Assembly: GCA_911810475.1 (NCBI GenBank)
Contig: OU461276.1
Coordinates: forward strand, 312,823 to 376,822
Source: Candidatus Celerinatantimonas neptuna
Lineage (GTDB): Bacteria; Pseudomonadota; Gammaproteobacteria; Enterobacterales; Celerinatantimonadaceae
Direction of reading: 5' to 3'
Length of the DNA stretch: 64,000 nt
Shown: positions 19,322 through 30,315 of the stretch, piece after piece
How positions within the stretch are numbered: position 1 is the first letter of the stretch
Layout of the letters: each line of letters starts with the position of its first letter
The notes under the pieces: model-generated
What the model was told of the DNA's origin: nothing
The model's input: only the letters and a program-made list of their open reading frames with translations
The model's database searches: none
Made by a program: the position numbers and the translations under genes

Positions 19322-21047
19322 CGTTAGTCACCCAATCTTTTATTACCATTGCAGCCAAATCTGGTTCATTAGAAACCAATGCCCGAACGGCTTTCAATAA
19401 ATCTTCATCACGGTGCATATCTGGTAATTTCAACTGACCATCTTTGATACCAAAATCAGGACCACCAATTTCAGCTGTCAATAATTCGGTATCATCACTG
19501 GTATCATAAGCAGATAACGCTGTTTCCAAATCGGTATCATCTGTTTCTTCTTCCTCTTTGCTGAGTAACCGGTTCAGCATCGGACGAACAACTGCAAGAA
19601 TCAAGACAACCAGAACAAGTACTGCACCCGCAATTCTCATCGCCCGCCAGAACCAGTTCTGTTCCCAAACAGGGAGTTCGGTGACATGATCCGCAGCAGG
19701 CCGGGTAAATGGAACACTGACCACTTCGAGCGTATCCCCCCGGGTCATATCAAACCCTACTCCGCCTTCAAGCAATTTACGAATATCTCTAATTTCCTGC
19801 GCGCTTCGTGGAACCCGGATCACTTTACCGTCAGCGCCCTTTTTACTCACATAATCGACAGCAACAGAAACGCTTAATCGACGAACAATTCCCACCTGTT
19901 GACGAGTATGGCTGATTGTGGTGTCTAATTCAAAATTACGGGTCTCTTCTTTATGACTGCGCCCTGAAACATGCGTCTGATTGGCTTTCGCTTCGTTGGC
20001 TTTTTCTGGAATATCAGACTTCGCAGGAGGTTGATTCGATAATGCCCCGGGAATACCCAATGGATTACGACCAGAACTTGTATCTTGTACCGTCATCTCG
20101 CTTCGAATGGCAGGAAGGTCAGGATTATACATCTTCTGAGTCTGCTCAAAAGCAGTAAAATCCATTGTCACATCAACCTGAGCGGTATAGTTCCCAACAC
20201 CTAAGACAGGGATAAGTATCGAATCAATTTTATCTTTGTATTGTTGTTCTCGTTGTTGTTCAACCTGTAACTCACGGCGACTTTGCAATGCAGCCGGAGT
20301 GTCACTACCGGAATTAAGCAGCTGACCGTTTTGATCGGTCACAGTGACCCGATTCGGTGTCAAATTCTGGACAGCTGAAGCAACCATATCGACAATAGAA
20401 TCAATTTCATTCTGCTTGAGTCCTAAATTCACATTTTTTAATCGAACAACAACCGTTGCTGATGGTTTCTGACTTTCTCGGGCAAAAACATTATAACGGG
20501 GAATCGCGAGTAATACTTTTGCTTTGGCAATAGCTCTGATTTGTTCAATTGCGCTTTCAAGTTGCCGTTCCCGGCTTAACTTCAATCGTTCCTGTTCAAG
20601 ACGTTGGCTAACCCCAAAGCCCATATTATTCAATAGGATGCTGTCGCCATCAGACTGAGCTTGGGTGGTTGTTAAACCTCCTCTCATCATTTTCAGCTTG
20701 ATTGCCTGATACTGTTCGGCCTCAACATAAACAGTCTTACCTTCAACTTTATAATGAATATTATGTTGATCGAAGAAATCTAATGTCTTAACAAGCTCCG
20801 GTGTCGTTAATGACCCAATCGGACGCATTTCCGGTTGTTTTGCCCAGATCACTAAAAATACACCTAATGCCAGACAGATAGCCAAAGCAAGGATCATGAT
20901 CACTTGACGCAAAATGTCACCATTTTGCAGAAATCCCATCCGGGAACTTTGCTGCTCGTTTTCTTCTAAATTCAAAGAAGCGTCATCTGGACCCGCTAAG
21001 AGAGCTGGATCATCATTGACTGGCATATCTGTTCCTTCACCTGCCAC
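19311..21047 (-). CDS. fliF: Flagellar MS-ring protein FliF
   Basis: Forms the membrane-embedded MS ring on which the rotor is built. The 578-residue protein has an N-terminal membrane helix (about 49-70), the periplasmic ring-building domains (EQERLKLSRERQLESAIEQI, PRYNVFARESQKPSATVVV), a second membrane helix (about 470-490) and a cytoplasmic FliG-binding tail (PDLAAMVIKDWV). The start is GTG at 21047, with GAGGAG 6 nt upstream. Confidence 0.97.
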   Translation of the reverse strand: MAGEGTDMPVNDDPALLAGPDDASLNLEENEQQSSRMGFLQNGDILRQVIMILALAICLALGVFLVIWAKQPEMRPIGSLTTPELVKTLDFFDQHNIHYKVEGKTVYVEAEQYQAIKLKMMRGGLTTTQAQSDGDSILLNNMGFGVSQRLEQERLKLSRERQLESAIEQIRAIAKAKVLLAIPRYNVFARESQKPSATVVVRLKNVNLGLKQNEIDSIVDMVASAVQNLTPNRVTVTDQNGQLLNSGSDTPAALQSRRELQVEQQREQQYKDKIDSILIPVLGVGNYTAQVDVTMDFTAFEQTQKMYNPDLPAIRSEMTVQDTSSGRNPLGIPGALSNQPPAKSDIPEKANEAKANQTHVSGRSHKEETRNFELDTTISHTRQQVGIVRRLSVSVAVDYVSKKGADGKVIRVPRSAQEIRDIRKLLEGGVGFDMTRGDTLEVVSVPFTRPAADHVTELPVWEQNWFWRAMRIAGAVLVLVVLILAVVRPMLNRLLSKEEEETDDTDLETALSAYDTSDDTELLTAEIGGPDFGIKDGQLKLPDMHRDEDLLKAVRALVSNEPDLAAMVIKDWVTNDGR

Positions 21048-21075
21048 TAGCGTCTCCTCAATTTACCTTTAAGTC

Positions 21076-21435
21076 TTAAATCGGCATTGACATAATTTGT
21101 TTATACGCTTCAACGACTTTATTTCGCACCTCAAGGGTTGCATCAAAAGCAATTGATGATTTTTGTGCAGCAATCATGACATCAGAAAGGCTGACGTTTT
21201 TATCTCCCAAATCAAACCGGGTTCTTAAACTACTGGTTGTACTTTGAAGATCGTTAACATGATTTATCGCATCAGATAACAATTGGCCAAAATCTTTACT
21301 GGCAGGATTAACCTGAGTTGTCGTATGACCCGGCATATCGGCTTGTATCGCCGACTGGACAGACTCATTACCAAAACCTGATTGGCGAGTCATTTGCTGC
21401 ATCTGCTGGAGAAGTCCGGAGGAATCCAATTTCAT
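21076..21435 (-). CDS. fliE: Flagellar rod-base protein FliE
   Basis: Small protein joining the MS ring and the rod, first substrate of the export system. The 119-residue sequence carries the FliE C-terminal block (FGQLLSDAINHVNDLQ, then DLGDKNVSLSDVMIAAQKSS and AYKQIMSMPI). It is the first gene of fliE-F-G-H-I-J. A sigma-54-type promoter lies about 55 nt upstream. Confidence 0.95.
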   Translation of the reverse strand: MKLDSSGLLQQMQQMTRQSGFGNESVQSAIQADMPGHTTTQVNPASKDFGQLLSDAINHVNDLQSTTSSLRTRFDLGDKNVSLSDVMIAAQKSSIAFDATLEVRNKVVEAYKQIMSMPI

Positions 21436-21490
21436 CGTCTGTTCCTTAATGCCAAATTACTGACAGATTCTTTACCTTGATAGCGATGAA

Positions 21491-21506
21491 GCAATTGTCA
21501 GGCCAA
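21491..21506 (-). promoter_or_regulatory. Sigma-54-type promoter for the fliE operon
   Basis: The minus strand reads TTGGCCTG-ACAA-TTGC, against TTGGCACG-N4-TTGC. Only two bases differ and the GG/GC spacing is exact. It is placed about 55 nt before the fliE start in the 277-bp gap to the EAL gene. The fliE operon is a known FlrC/sigma-54 target in vibrios. Confidence 0.75.
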
Positions 21507-21712
21507 TCTGATCTATAAGATCTAGTTTCTGATGAAAATTCTTTTATAACAATAGATTAAATATATTCCTAATTATTAATATCAATCATTTTTTACAAGG
21601 ATATGACCGATTAAAGACAAGTATGATTAAAAAGTAAGTTATCAAAAATAATCATATCTGGCACTGGATAATGATTATTCACGGTTACAACGATAACCAT
21701 CATCTGTCACTG

Positions 21713-23875
21713 TTATGCCAGCTGATAAAACACTTCGTTTGCCGGGATTTTTAAGTACTTCGAAATAAAATCCGAGCACTGCATAGGTTTTGCATAATGG
21801 AATCCCTGAACATACTGACACCCCAGATGAGCGGCTACTTTTGCCTGACCAGAAACTTCGACACCTTCAATCAAAATCTGATGACCGAAACTTTTACCAA
21901 TAGCCGCAATCGCTTTAACAATTTGTTGATCAGTGCGCCCTTGTTCTAATCCTGCAGTAAAACTCTGATCAATCTTCAAATGCGTTACCGGAAGATGTTT
22001 GAGATAAGCCATCGAACTATACCCAGTCCCAAAATCATCAATTGCAATATCAAATCCATAATGCCGGAGTCGTGCAAAACTCTGCTTCACTTGCTCAGGA
22101 GAGCTCATAATCGACGATTCTGTAATCTCCAGGCAAACAAATTTAGGATCAACCCGCCATTTACGGCTCAAAGCAACGGCTAAACGCTCACATAACCCTT
22201 TTGAAACGGATACCGCCGAAAAATTGACTGATAGACGAAAATCCCCCGGAAGGTAAGGAACCCAACCGGCTAAAGTCTCCATAGCCCTTTCATAAACCCA
22301 ATGGTCTAACCGGGCAATTAGCCCTGTCTGCTCAGCCAGTGGAATAAACTCACCAGGCGATATCATATGACCATTTGTATCGATCCATCGCACCAGCACT
22401 TCAGCCCCGATTAAACGTCTATCAGAAAGAGAAAACTGAGGTTGGAAAAATAAGGTCAACTGTTCACTATCAATCGCTTTACGTAACTTAGCTTCAAGCG
22501 TTAATCGAGCCTTAGATAACGCTCTAAATTCCGGATGATACTGACAGATTCTCTGTTGACGGGTCATTGCCAGATTGATCGCCAGATATGCCTGGCTTAA
22601 TAAATCCTCAGCATTAATTGTCTCCTGATTCGCAAGCCAGTGAACCCAACCGACATGACATCGTGTACGAATTCTTAATCCTTTAATGCGCAACCATCCC
22701 CGACAATTTGATGCAATTTGTTGAGCAACTCTCTGGAAATACTCAAGATCTGAACCATTTACCACTAACACAAAATATTGATCACGCCAATGGTACAAAT
22801 TAGCCTCGGGATAAAGCTTGTGTAATTGACGATAGCTCTTGCGGGCAAAAGCAGTTCGAGTCTGATATCCCATTGACAACCCGTAACTTTCTGCAATTTC
22901 TAACTGCCGGGAAAATTCAAACATAAAAACGCCTACCGAGCGATGCTGTTTAAAGCACCCAGCCAATTGTTCATTCAGTTCCCCTTCATTGGGCAGACCT
23001 GATGAACGCTCAATACGGTACTGTCGAATTTGCTTCTGTAACCGACTATAACGGCATAAATAAAAAACGAATCCAAGTCCAAAGATAACAACCAGAATTA
23101 CGCTCCCCCATACAGGTACAGAATTCCATTTACTAAAAAATACGGGGGATCTAACTGGCGACAATGACGATTTATCCCACTTAGGATTCATTTTCACCGG
23201 CAATAAAGAATCAATTTGAGACAACCATACCAAAGACCGATGCCCGGCTATCGTTTGTAACATATAACGATGCCACATGGTTAAAGGCCAAAGATGCAAT
23301 GCCGTACCATGAGAAGGTAACTGATAAACTAAATGATATGGCAACAATAAACCCTGAACCTCTCCTTTTTTGAGCATTTGGTAACCTTTTGACAATTGAC
23401 CAAAATGCATCATCCGAGGCGCTGATATAACGGTATGTTGATATACTTCAGGTAGTATTTCAGCTGCTAATTTCAAAGCATTCACCGACAAAGGATGAGT
23501 CTTTGCACCAAAATCAGAAAAAGCAGCAATTACCCACGGTTCTTGATATATAACATGGCTATAACGACGATGAGAATCGAAATGTTCAACAGATGATAAC
23601 CAAAAATTAATCCTTCCGTTTTGCAGAGCATTTAGAACCTGCTCCTTTGAGGAAAAAGGCAACCAATGAATCAAAAAATCACGGCTAAGGGAATGATCAA
23701 TATCCGCTATAAGCGGTGATTGTGACTCAGGCTTCTCTAAAACACCAACAGGTATATCCGTTGGTAAAAAACCGATTGAAATCAGCTGACGATCTTTTGA
23801 TTGCCCGAAAGCACTCGAGAGAGATAACAACAAAAGTCCGGCAATAATAACAAGCCGTACAACCAAAGTTCTCAA
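21713..23875 (-). CDS. Membrane sensor with degenerate GGDEF and EAL c-di-GMP phosphodiesterase domains
   Basis: Predicted inner-membrane enzyme that hydrolyses cyclic di-GMP. An N-terminal signal (about 1-25) precedes a periplasmic domain (about 30-250) resembling bacterial solute-binding sensor domains. A membrane helix (about 254-274) follows, then a GGDEF-like region without its signature (WRDQYFV at 363-369) and a full EAL domain (about 455-710). The EAL residues are present: Glu492 (as EVL), Asn551, Glu583, Asp613-Asp614 (IDDFGTGYSS), Lys634, Glu670 and Gln690. The only in-frame start near the signal is TTG at 23875. It sits just upstream of the fliE promoter, so a link to motility is plausible but inferred. 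Confidence 0.85.
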   Translation of the reverse strand: MRTLVVRLVIIAGLLLLSLSSAFGQSKDRQLISIGFLPTDIPVGVLEKPESQSPLIADIDHSLSRDFLIHWLPFSSKEQVLNALQNGRINFWLSSVEHFDSHRRYSHVIYQEPWVIAAFSDFGAKTHPLSVNALKLAAEILPEVYQHTVISAPRMMHFGQLSKGYQMLKKGEVQGLLLPYHLVYQLPSHGTALHLWPLTMWHRYMLQTIAGHRSLVWLSQIDSLLPVKMNPKWDKSSLSPVRSPVFFSKWNSVPVWGSVILVVIFGLGFVFYLCRYSRLQKQIRQYRIERSSGLPNEGELNEQLAGCFKQHRSVGVFMFEFSRQLEIAESYGLSMGYQTRTAFARKSYRQLHKLYPEANLYHWRDQYFVLVVNGSDLEYFQRVAQQIASNCRGWLRIKGLRIRTRCHVGWVHWLANQETINAEDLLSQAYLAINLAMTRQQRICQYHPEFRALSKARLTLEAKLRKAIDSEQLTLFFQPQFSLSDRRLIGAEVLVRWIDTNGHMISPGEFIPLAEQTGLIARLDHWVYERAMETLAGWVPYLPGDFRLSVNFSAVSVSKGLCERLAVALSRKWRVDPKFVCLEITESSIMSSPEQVKQSFARLRHYGFDIAIDDFGTGYSSMAYLKHLPVTHLKIDQSFTAGLEQGRTDQQIVKAIAAIGKSFGHQILIEGVEVSGQAKVAAHLGCQYVQGFHYAKPMQCSDFISKYLKIPANEVFYQLA

Positions 23876-24365
23876 AAAAAATCCATTTAAATGTATGAAT
23901 GGTTAAACAAATTCTAACAAAAAAGAAGCAAGGCACATAGACTATTAATCTATTAATATCAAGGTAATTATCTTTTTTAGAATAAAACAACAATTTAAAT
24001 AAAAGTTTAGTTATATTAATAAGTTATTTTTATACATGTTCATTTACCTGAACACTGACTCACAATCGGCCTTAACAACCAATAACAAAAATAACTTTCA
24101 AAGAATCTGCAACAGGAATAAAACGACTCAATCATTTTAATCTAAATCAGGTTATTTTAAAACTGAATCATCTATTCAATGAATTAACTTCTGATTTAAA
24201 AATTTTCTATTTTTGGAGTATTTTTCCAAAAATTGCTATTAATTTAAGCACAATAGGCCCTGAATTATGAAGAAATCGACGTAAATCAGGACCAAATACT
24301 GAATGAATGAATAAACGACTAATACTACTGCCCTTTACATTCAGATCAATGCATGCAATACATCA
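23876..24365. other. AT-rich intergenic stretch upstream of the EAL gene
   Basis: No convincing gene is visible. The segment is very AT-rich with short out-of-frame ORFs and no clear terminator. It may hold the promoter of the EAL gene, but no sigma-54 or sigma-28 site stands out. It ends at the left terminal repeat of the MITE-like element. Confidence 0.5.
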
Positions 24366-24542
24366 GGGCGTGTTGACGTTTGGCGGTTGAATTTTGTTCG
24401 AATGAAACGCGTTTTGAGCACGACGCAGACCGTGATGCGTAGTTTCCTAAGAAAACAGGCCGCAACAAAGTTCAATACGCATTTCAATGAACCCAAAAGG
24501 TAGCGTTTACTGTAAAAACCATCACCAAACGTCAACACGCCC
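24366..24542. mobile_element. 177-bp MITE-like element with perfect 18-bp terminal inverted repeats
   Basis: The left end GGGCGTGTTGACGTTTGG (24366-24383) is the exact reverse complement of the right end at 24525-24542. The interior has no real gene; a 65-codon frame spanning the ends is not preceded by a ribosome site. Short size, perfect terminal repeats and intergenic location downstream of aroA fit a miniature inverted-repeat transposable element. The transposase family is not identified, and no clear target-site duplication is seen beyond a possible TnA. Confidence 0.8.
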
Positions 24543-24559
24543 TAAAAATACACAGGATG

Positions 24560-25867
24560 TCACACCTGTTTATCCTGAATCTCACCTGATAAATGAGCAA
24601 AGGATTCAAAATATCCAGGAAACGTCTTAGAAGTACATCCAGGATCACTGATAGTTACCGAAGTTCCAGCCAAAGCAACTAAAGAAAAACACATTGCCAT
24701 CCTATGGTCATTATAAGTATCAATATTTGCATGTTTAAGCGATTGCACCGGTGTGATTTTTAAATAATCCGGACCTTCTTCAACTTCAGCTCCTAATTTG
24801 GCCAGTTCACAGCTCATCGCGGCAAGGCGATCAGTCTCTTTAACCCGCCAATTATAAACATTACGAATCGTCGTCGTTCCTTTCGCCACTAAAGCAGCTG
24901 TAGCCAATGTCATCGCAGCATCAGGAATCGTATTCAAATCCAGATCAACGGCTTTAAGCGGAGCTTGATGGGAAACACGGATATAATCATCACCCCACTC
25001 AACCTTCGCTCCCATTTGCGATAACACATCGGCAAAAGCAATATCACCCTGCATCGACTGTTTTCCTACACCTTCAACCGTCACATCACCGGCCATCGCC
25101 CCAGCGGCTAAAAAGTAAGATGCCGAAGAAGCATCACCTTCCACCAAAAAATCACCCGGACTCTCATACACCTGCTGTCCATCAATGATAAATCGTTGAT
25201 AATTCTGATTCTCAACCTTAACACCAAAACGCGCCATCATTTGTAAGGTGATATCGATATATGGTTTAGAAACCAGTTCACCAATAATCTCTATCACTGT
25301 TTGAGCCTGAGCCAATGGTGCTGACATTAAGTAAGCCGTTAAGAACTGGCTGGAAACAGACCCATCAATTGAAACAAGCCCTCCGCAAAGACCCGTTCCT
25401 CTTATCTTCAGTGGCGGATATCCCGGATTTTTCAGATAATCGACAGTGGCTCCGGATTGCCTTAATGCATCAACCAAAGCACCGATCGGTCGTTCTTCCA
25501 TACGAGGTTCGCCAGTTAGTTCGAATTCTCCATCGCAAAGCGTCAACGCTGCACAGAGTGGCCGCATAGCCGTCCCTGCATTACCCAGAAATAAAGTATG
25601 ATAATGACCGTTCCCCCGAAGAGCTCCCGCTAATCCTTCCACTTCACAATGGGTTTTATCATCACTTAAATGATATTTAACACCTAACTGACGTAGTGCA
25701 TTCAACATATGTCGAATATCATCACTATCTAGTAAATTAGTGAGTGTTGTCGTTCCTTTTGCCATCGCCGCTAATAATAAAGCACGATTAGAAATACTTT
25801 TAGAACCCGGTAAATGAATTGTTCCGGATACCGAGTCAATCGGCTGCAGTGTCAATTGCTCTGTCAT
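24560..25867 (-). CDS. aroA: 3-phosphoshikimate 1-carboxyvinyltransferase (EPSP synthase)
   Basis: Sixth step of the shikimate pathway: joins phosphoenolpyruvate to shikimate-3-phosphate. Length is 435 residues. Class I signatures are present: [16 protein letters not shown] near residue 19, [10 protein letters not shown] near 95, [14 protein letters not shown] near 167, and the C-terminal [10 protein letters not shown]. It lies 62 bp after serC in the classical serC-aroA arrangement. A MITE-like element sits directly downstream. Confidence 0.97.
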   Translation of the reverse strand: MTEQLTLQPIDSVSGTIHLPGSKSISNRALLLAAMAKGTTTLTNLLDSDDIRHMLNALRQLGVKYHLSDDKTHCEVEGLAGALRGNGHYHTLFLGNAGTAMRPLCAALTLCDGEFELTGEPRMEERPIGALVDALRQSGATVDYLKNPGYPPLKIRGTGLCGGLVSIDGSVSSQFLTAYLMSAPLAQAQTVIEIIGELVSKPYIDITLQMMARFGVKVENQNYQRFIIDGQQVYESPGDFLVEGDASSASYFLAAGAMAGDVTVEGVGKQSMQGDIAFADVLSQMGAKVEWGDDYIRVSHQAPLKAVDLDLNTIPDAAMTLATAALVAKGTTTIRNVYNWRVKETDRLAAMSCELAKLGAEVEEGPDYLKITPVQSLKHANIDTYNDHRMAMCFSLVALAGTSVTISDPGCTSKTFPGYFESFAHLSGEIQDKQV

Positions 25868-25891
25868 TTATTCCTCTACATCTTAAAGATA

Positions 25892-25921
25892 TCAATGCCA
25901 ACCGATTTCGGTTGGCATTGA
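25892..25921. other. Long perfect hairpin between serC and aroA
   Basis: TCAATGCCAACCGA pairs with TCGGTTGGCATTGA, 14 bp with a 2-nt centre. Neither side has a clear run of T, so it is not a standard intrinsic terminator. It could act as a stability element or weak attenuator between serC and aroA. Confidence 0.7.
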
Positions 25922-25929
25922 TTGAAAAA

Positions 25930-27012
25930 CTATCCATGTGATTTTTCAAAATCACGCATGAAATCAACCAGAGTTTGAACACCCTCCAGTGGCATCGCAT
26001 TGTAAATACTGGCCCGCATACCGCCTACAGCCCGATGGCCTTTTAGTGTCAGCAATTTTCGCTCGGCCGCTTCCGCTAAGAAGATTGGATTCAATTCTTC
26101 ATTCGCTAAGAAAAAAGGTACATTCATTTTAGAACGATACGCTTTATCTACACTATTACGATAGAAATCACTGCTATCAATATAGTCATATAAAAGCGAG
26201 GCTTTTTCAGTATTACGCTTAGCCATTGCGTTCAGGCCACCTTGCGCTTTCACCCATTTAAAGACCAGCCCAGACAAATACCATGCATATGTTGGTGGTG
26301 TATTAAACATCGAATCATGCTTGGCGAGCACACTATAATCAAAAATACTAGGTGTGTGAGCCATCGCTTTACCCAATAAATCATCACGAACAATCATGAT
26401 ATCAAGACCTGATGGCCCAATATTTTTCTGAGCCCCAGCATAGATGGCACCAAAACGGCTTACATCTAAAGGTTCAGACAGAATTGTTGATGAAAAATCG
26501 CCAATAACCGGAATCTCAGCATTCGGGATCTGATGAACAGCAATACCTTCAATCGTTTCATTTGGACAATAATGCAGATAAGCCGAATCTTTACTGTAGC
26601 GCCACTTACTCACAGGTCGCAAAGTGGTTAAACCATCTTCTTGCAAAAGTGCATCAAAAATATCCGCCGGGGCATATTTTTTACCTTCTTCAACAGCACA
26701 TTTAGACCAATGACCAGTTGTCACATAGCTTGCCAATTTTTTCTCGCCCAGAAGATTCATCGGAATGGATGCAAACTGACCTCGTCCACCACCATGACAA
26801 AACAACACGCGATAGTTATCAGGAATAGAGAGTAAATCACGCAAATCCTGTTCGGCTTCTTTCGCCATTGCGATATATTCAGGACTACGGTGACTAATTT
26901 CCATCACCGAAACCCCCATCCCCTGCCAATCATTAAATTCCTGTTGAGCCTGCGTCATTACCTCAGTTGGTAACATAGCTGGACCTGAACAAAAGTTATA
27001 CACCTGTGTCAT
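25930..27012 (-). CDS. serC: Phosphoserine aminotransferase
   Basis: PLP enzyme that makes phosphoserine from 3-phosphohydroxypyruvate and also acts in pyridoxine synthesis. The 360-residue protein has N-terminal [19 protein letters not shown] and HGGGRGQF, and the PLP lysine in [12 protein letters not shown]. It lies between gyrA and aroA on the same strand, the order common in marine gammaproteobacteria. A hairpin with a short T-run separates it from gyrA. Confidence 0.97.
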   Translation of the reverse strand: MTQVYNFCSGPAMLPTEVMTQAQQEFNDWQGMGVSVMEISHRSPEYIAMAKEAEQDLRDLLSIPDNYRVLFCHGGGRGQFASIPMNLLGEKKLASYVTTGHWSKCAVEEGKKYAPADIFDALLQEDGLTTLRPVSKWRYSKDSAYLHYCPNETIEGIAVHQIPNAEIPVIGDFSSTILSEPLDVSRFGAIYAGAQKNIGPSGLDIMIVRDDLLGKAMAHTPSIFDYSVLAKHDSMFNTPPTYAWYLSGLVFKWVKAQGGLNAMAKRNTEKASLLYDYIDSSDFYRNSVDKAYRSKMNVPFFLANEELNPIFLAEAAERKLLTLKGHRAVGGMRASIYNAMPLEGVQTLVDFMRDFEKSHG

Positions 27013-27065
27013 TCGTTTTTCCTTAAAAAACGCAATTATTTTTCTTATTATAAATATGCATATTT

Positions 27066-27097
27066 AAAACGAATCGAGCGGCATCTGCCGCTCGATT
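27066..27097 (-). terminator. Intrinsic terminator after gyrA
   Basis: A 12-bp perfect stem (AATCGAGCGGCA paired with TGCCGCTCGATT, 2-nt centre) starts about 10 nt after the gyrA stop on the minus strand. It is followed by CGTTTTAAA. The T-run is short, so some read-through into serC is possible. Confidence 0.7.
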
Positions 27098-27107
27098 AAC
27101 TTACCCA

Positions 27108-29774
27108 CTATTCATCATCTTCATCAGGCTGCTCGGGCACCCCATCTGATGGTGGTAGAGTTTGAGTCGGATCTTCTAAACTATCTTGCTCATCTTCGTC
27201 GTCTTCGTCAATACGTTGAAGCGCAACAACCTGCTCATCTTTCGTGGTACGAATCAAACGCACCCCTTGCGTATTACGACCGACCCGAGAAACATCACTA
27301 GCCCGAATCCTAACCAACGTCCCACCATTAGTAATCAGCATCACCTGATCACCTTTTATAGGGACTTGTTCACCTGTTTCCAGATCAACATGTTCATCTT
27401 CTACTTTCACTTGAACCGCACCGACAACGGCACCGTTGCGTTCATTAACCTTAATAGAAACAACGCCTTTGGTTGCCCGGCTTTTCGTTGGATATTCACC
27501 CTGACAGGTCCGTTTTCCATAACCATTCGCTGTTGCAGTCAGAATATCAACATCTTCCTGAGGAATAATCAGTGAAACGACTTTCTGTCCATTCTCTAAA
27601 TTAATCCCCCGAACACCAGCAGCAGTACGTCCCATCGAGCGAACATGATCTTCACTAAAGCGAACCACTTTCCCTGCATCAGAAAACAACATAATCTCGT
27701 TGCTGCCATCTGTTAAAGCAACACCAATCAACGAATCATCTTCATTCAGATTAATCGCCTTAATCCCACTAGACAAAGGACGGCTAAACGCCGATAGCGC
27801 AGTTTTCTTCACAGTCCCGGCTGCTGTTGCAAAGAACACATACTGATCTTCACTATATTCACGCACCGGCAGAACAGCATTTACCCGTTCGTTCTCAGAA
27901 AGAGGAAGCAAATTAACGATGGGTTTACCACGCGCCTGGCGACTTGCCTGAGGCAGCTGATACACTTTAAGCCAGTACACCTTACCAATACTTGAAAAGC
28001 AAAGGATCGTATCGTGTGTATTAGCAATCAACAATTGATCGATAAAATCTTCATCTTTCATCCGTGTAGCGGCCTTACCCTTCCCACCGCGACGCTGAGC
28101 TTCGTAATCACTTAATGGTTGATACTTCACATAACCACTATTTGATAAAGTGACAACAACATCTTCAGGAGTGATCAAGTCTTCAATACACAGATCTGAA
28201 CTGGCTGCATTAATTTGAGTGCGACGTTCATCACCGAACTGTTCACGAACCTCAATAAACTCATCGCGAATCACTTCCATCAGACGGGTCGGACTGCTTA
28301 AAATCAAAATCAGTTCAGCAATTTGATCCAATAATTCTTTATATTCCTCAAGAATTTTTTCGTGTTCTAATCCGGTCAGACGATGTAATCGCAGATCAAG
28401 AATAGCCTGAGCCTGAATTTCGGTCAGATGATAAAGCCCGTCCCGAACACCAAATTGTTCTTCCAACCACTCTGGACGTGCAGCGCCATCATCTCCGGCA
28501 CGCTCCAACATAGCCGAAACGATACCGAGCTCCCACCCTCGGGAAACTAACGCAGCTTTAGCTTCTGCTGAAGTTGGTGACTGACGAATCAGAGTAATCA
28601 CTTCGTCAATATTTGCTAATGCAATCGCCAGGCCTTCTAATACATGTGCTCTGTCCCGCGCTTTACGCAATTCAAACACTGTACGACGAGTCACAACTTC
28701 ACGACGATGCCGAATAAAGCAATGGATCATATCCCGCAGATTAAATATCCGGGGCTGGCCATGATCCAAAGCCACCATATTCATCCCGAAAGAAACCTGC
28801 ATTTGTGTCAAGGCATAAAGGTTATTCAGAACTACTTCACCGACTGCATCACGTTTAAGCTCAATAACGATGCGCATGCCTTCTTTATCAGACTCATCAC
28901 GAAGCGCTGAAATACCTTCAATTTTCTTATCTTTAACTAATTCAGCAATTTTTTCGATCAATCGGGCTTTATTCACCTGATAAGGTATTTCATGAACAAT
29001 AATTGTTTCACGATCATGTTGATCTGATTCAATTTCAGCTCGTGCACGAATCGAAACTTTCCCACGCCCTGTCCGATACGCCTGAATAATTCCAGCCCGA
29101 CCGTTAATGATCCCAGCGGTTGGAAAATCAGGACCTGGAATATATTCCATCAACCCATCGACATCGATATCTGGATTTTCAATCATGGCTAAGCAGCCAT
29201 TAATGACTTCAGTCAGATTATGCGGTGGAATATTGGTCGCCATCCCCACAGCAATACCAGAAGACCCATTGACCAATAGGTTTGGAATCCGGGTCGGCAA
29301 TACTTCGGGAATTTGTTCCGTATCATCATAGTTAGGAACGAAATCAACAGTTTCTTTATCAAGATCAGCCAGCAGCGAATGGGCTATCTTCGCCATTCGG
29401 ATTTCGGTATAACGCATTGCGGCTGCAGAATCACCATCGACCGATCCGAAGTTCCCCTGACCATCAACCAAGGTGTACCGTAACGAAAACGGTTGGGCCA
29501 TTCGGACAATAGTGTCATATACTGCACTATCCCCATGAGGATGGTATTTACCGATGACATCACCAACGACACGGGCTGATTTTTTATATGGTTTATTCCA
29601 GTCGTTCCCCAGTACATTCATAGCAAATAACACACGCCGGTGTACTGGTTTCAAGCCGTCACGGACATCTGGTAATGCCCGTCCGACAATTACGCTCATC
29701 GCATAATCAAGGTATGAGTTTTTTAATTCATCCTCAATATTTACCGGCGTAATTTCTTTGGCAAGATCGCTCAT
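27108..29774 (-). CDS. gyrA: DNA gyrase subunit A
   Basis: Breakage-and-rejoining subunit of gyrase. The 888-residue protein has the winged-helix/tower region with catalytic Tyr122 ([11 protein letters not shown]), the GyrA box QRRGGKG at the start of the C-terminal wrapping domain, and an acidic tail (EDDEDEQ to QPDEDDE). The quinolone-resistance positions carry Ser83 and Asp87, the residues of susceptible E. coli-type GyrA. It is first of gyrA-serC-aroA, divergent from ubiG. Confidence 0.98.
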   Translation of the reverse strand: MSDLAKEITPVNIEDELKNSYLDYAMSVIVGRALPDVRDGLKPVHRRVLFAMNVLGNDWNKPYKKSARVVGDVIGKYHPHGDSAVYDTIVRMAQPFSLRYTLVDGQGNFGSVDGDSAAAMRYTEIRMAKIAHSLLADLDKETVDFVPNYDDTEQIPEVLPTRIPNLLVNGSSGIAVGMATNIPPHNLTEVINGCLAMIENPDIDVDGLMEYIPGPDFPTAGIINGRAGIIQAYRTGRGKVSIRARAEIESDQHDRETIIVHEIPYQVNKARLIEKIAELVKDKKIEGISALRDESDKEGMRIVIELKRDAVGEVVLNNLYALTQMQVSFGMNMVALDHGQPRIFNLRDMIHCFIRHRREVVTRRTVFELRKARDRAHVLEGLAIALANIDEVITLIRQSPTSAEAKAALVSRGWELGIVSAMLERAGDDGAARPEWLEEQFGVRDGLYHLTEIQAQAILDLRLHRLTGLEHEKILEEYKELLDQIAELILILSSPTRLMEVIRDEFIEVREQFGDERRTQINAASSDLCIEDLITPEDVVVTLSNSGYVKYQPLSDYEAQRRGGKGKAATRMKDEDFIDQLLIANTHDTILCFSSIGKVYWLKVYQLPQASRQARGKPIVNLLPLSENERVNAVLPVREYSEDQYVFFATAAGTVKKTALSAFSRPLSSGIKAINLNEDDSLIGVALTDGSNEIMLFSDAGKVVRFSEDHVRSMGRTAAGVRGINLENGQKVVSLIIPQEDVDILTATANGYGKRTCQGEYPTKSRATKGVVSIKVNERNGAVVGAVQVKVEDEHVDLETGEQVPIKGDQVMLITNGGTLVRIRASDVSRVGRNTQGVRLIRTTKDEQVVALQRIDEDDEDEQDSLEDPTQTLPPSDGVPEQPDEDDE

Positions 29775-30315
29775 AGAAGAAAGAATCCCTAATTTTTAAC
29801 GCTTATCTGCAATACTGCAGCGAAGCTGCGATTTTACCACAAATTCCCAAAGCATGTTGACGTTTGGCGATGCTTTTTAAATCATCTTGCTGTTTATTTA
29901 AGCAAGATGCATTGTTTCCCTGCCAATGGCAACATCGAATGCAGAATAAATAAACAATGAATGACAACCTGGTACATTATTTAGAACATATTGTCAGCTC
30001 ATCAACAACGTTGTAAATGATGCATTCCATATATTCAAAGCTTCATCAAAGAGCTCAACATAAGATGGTTAATCTCAACATCACCTAATTAAATGAAGAT
30101 TTGTAATCTTTAAATTTCTTTACAACCAGTAACAGATAATAGAACGCTAGGAGCAATGGAATACTCCAAAAGACTCACCACAGTTTGTTGCGAGTCTTTC
30201 ACATTGAATGCTAAGCTTCAATGCTTGCATCACATACAAAACTTGCTTAATTTGAGCAAAAATAATCCATCAAGCGTCAAAGCCTTCTAAAAACGGAAAA
30301 CACATCAGATATATT
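29775..30315. other. Intergenic region between divergent gyrA and ubiG
   Basis: This 541-bp stretch has no supported gene. It should contain the promoters of gyrA (minus) and ubiG (plus). It also holds a probable decayed MITE (29851-29940), and an 8-bp stem AAAGACTC/GAGTCTTT at 30169-30199 with a 15-nt loop and no T-run on either side. Confidence 0.5.
29851..29940. mobile_element. Probable decayed relative of the MITE-like element
   Basis: The left part (29855-29869) repeats 15 bases, TGTTGACGTTTGGCG, exactly as in the left end of the element at 24366. The right part (GCCAATGGCAACATC, 29922-29936) is an imperfect inverted copy. A further inverted repeat, ATCTTGCT/AGCAAGAT, lies inside at about 29884-29908. 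Confidence 0.45.

Noticed and set aside
24341-24538. 65-codon frame covering the MITE-like element
   Set aside because: It spans the terminal repeats, has no ribosome site and no recognisable domain; treated as noncoding element sequence.
30169-30199. Hairpin AAAGACTC/GAGTCTTT as terminator
   Set aside because: Neither strand has a T-run after the stem and no gene ends nearby; it lies between two divergent starts.
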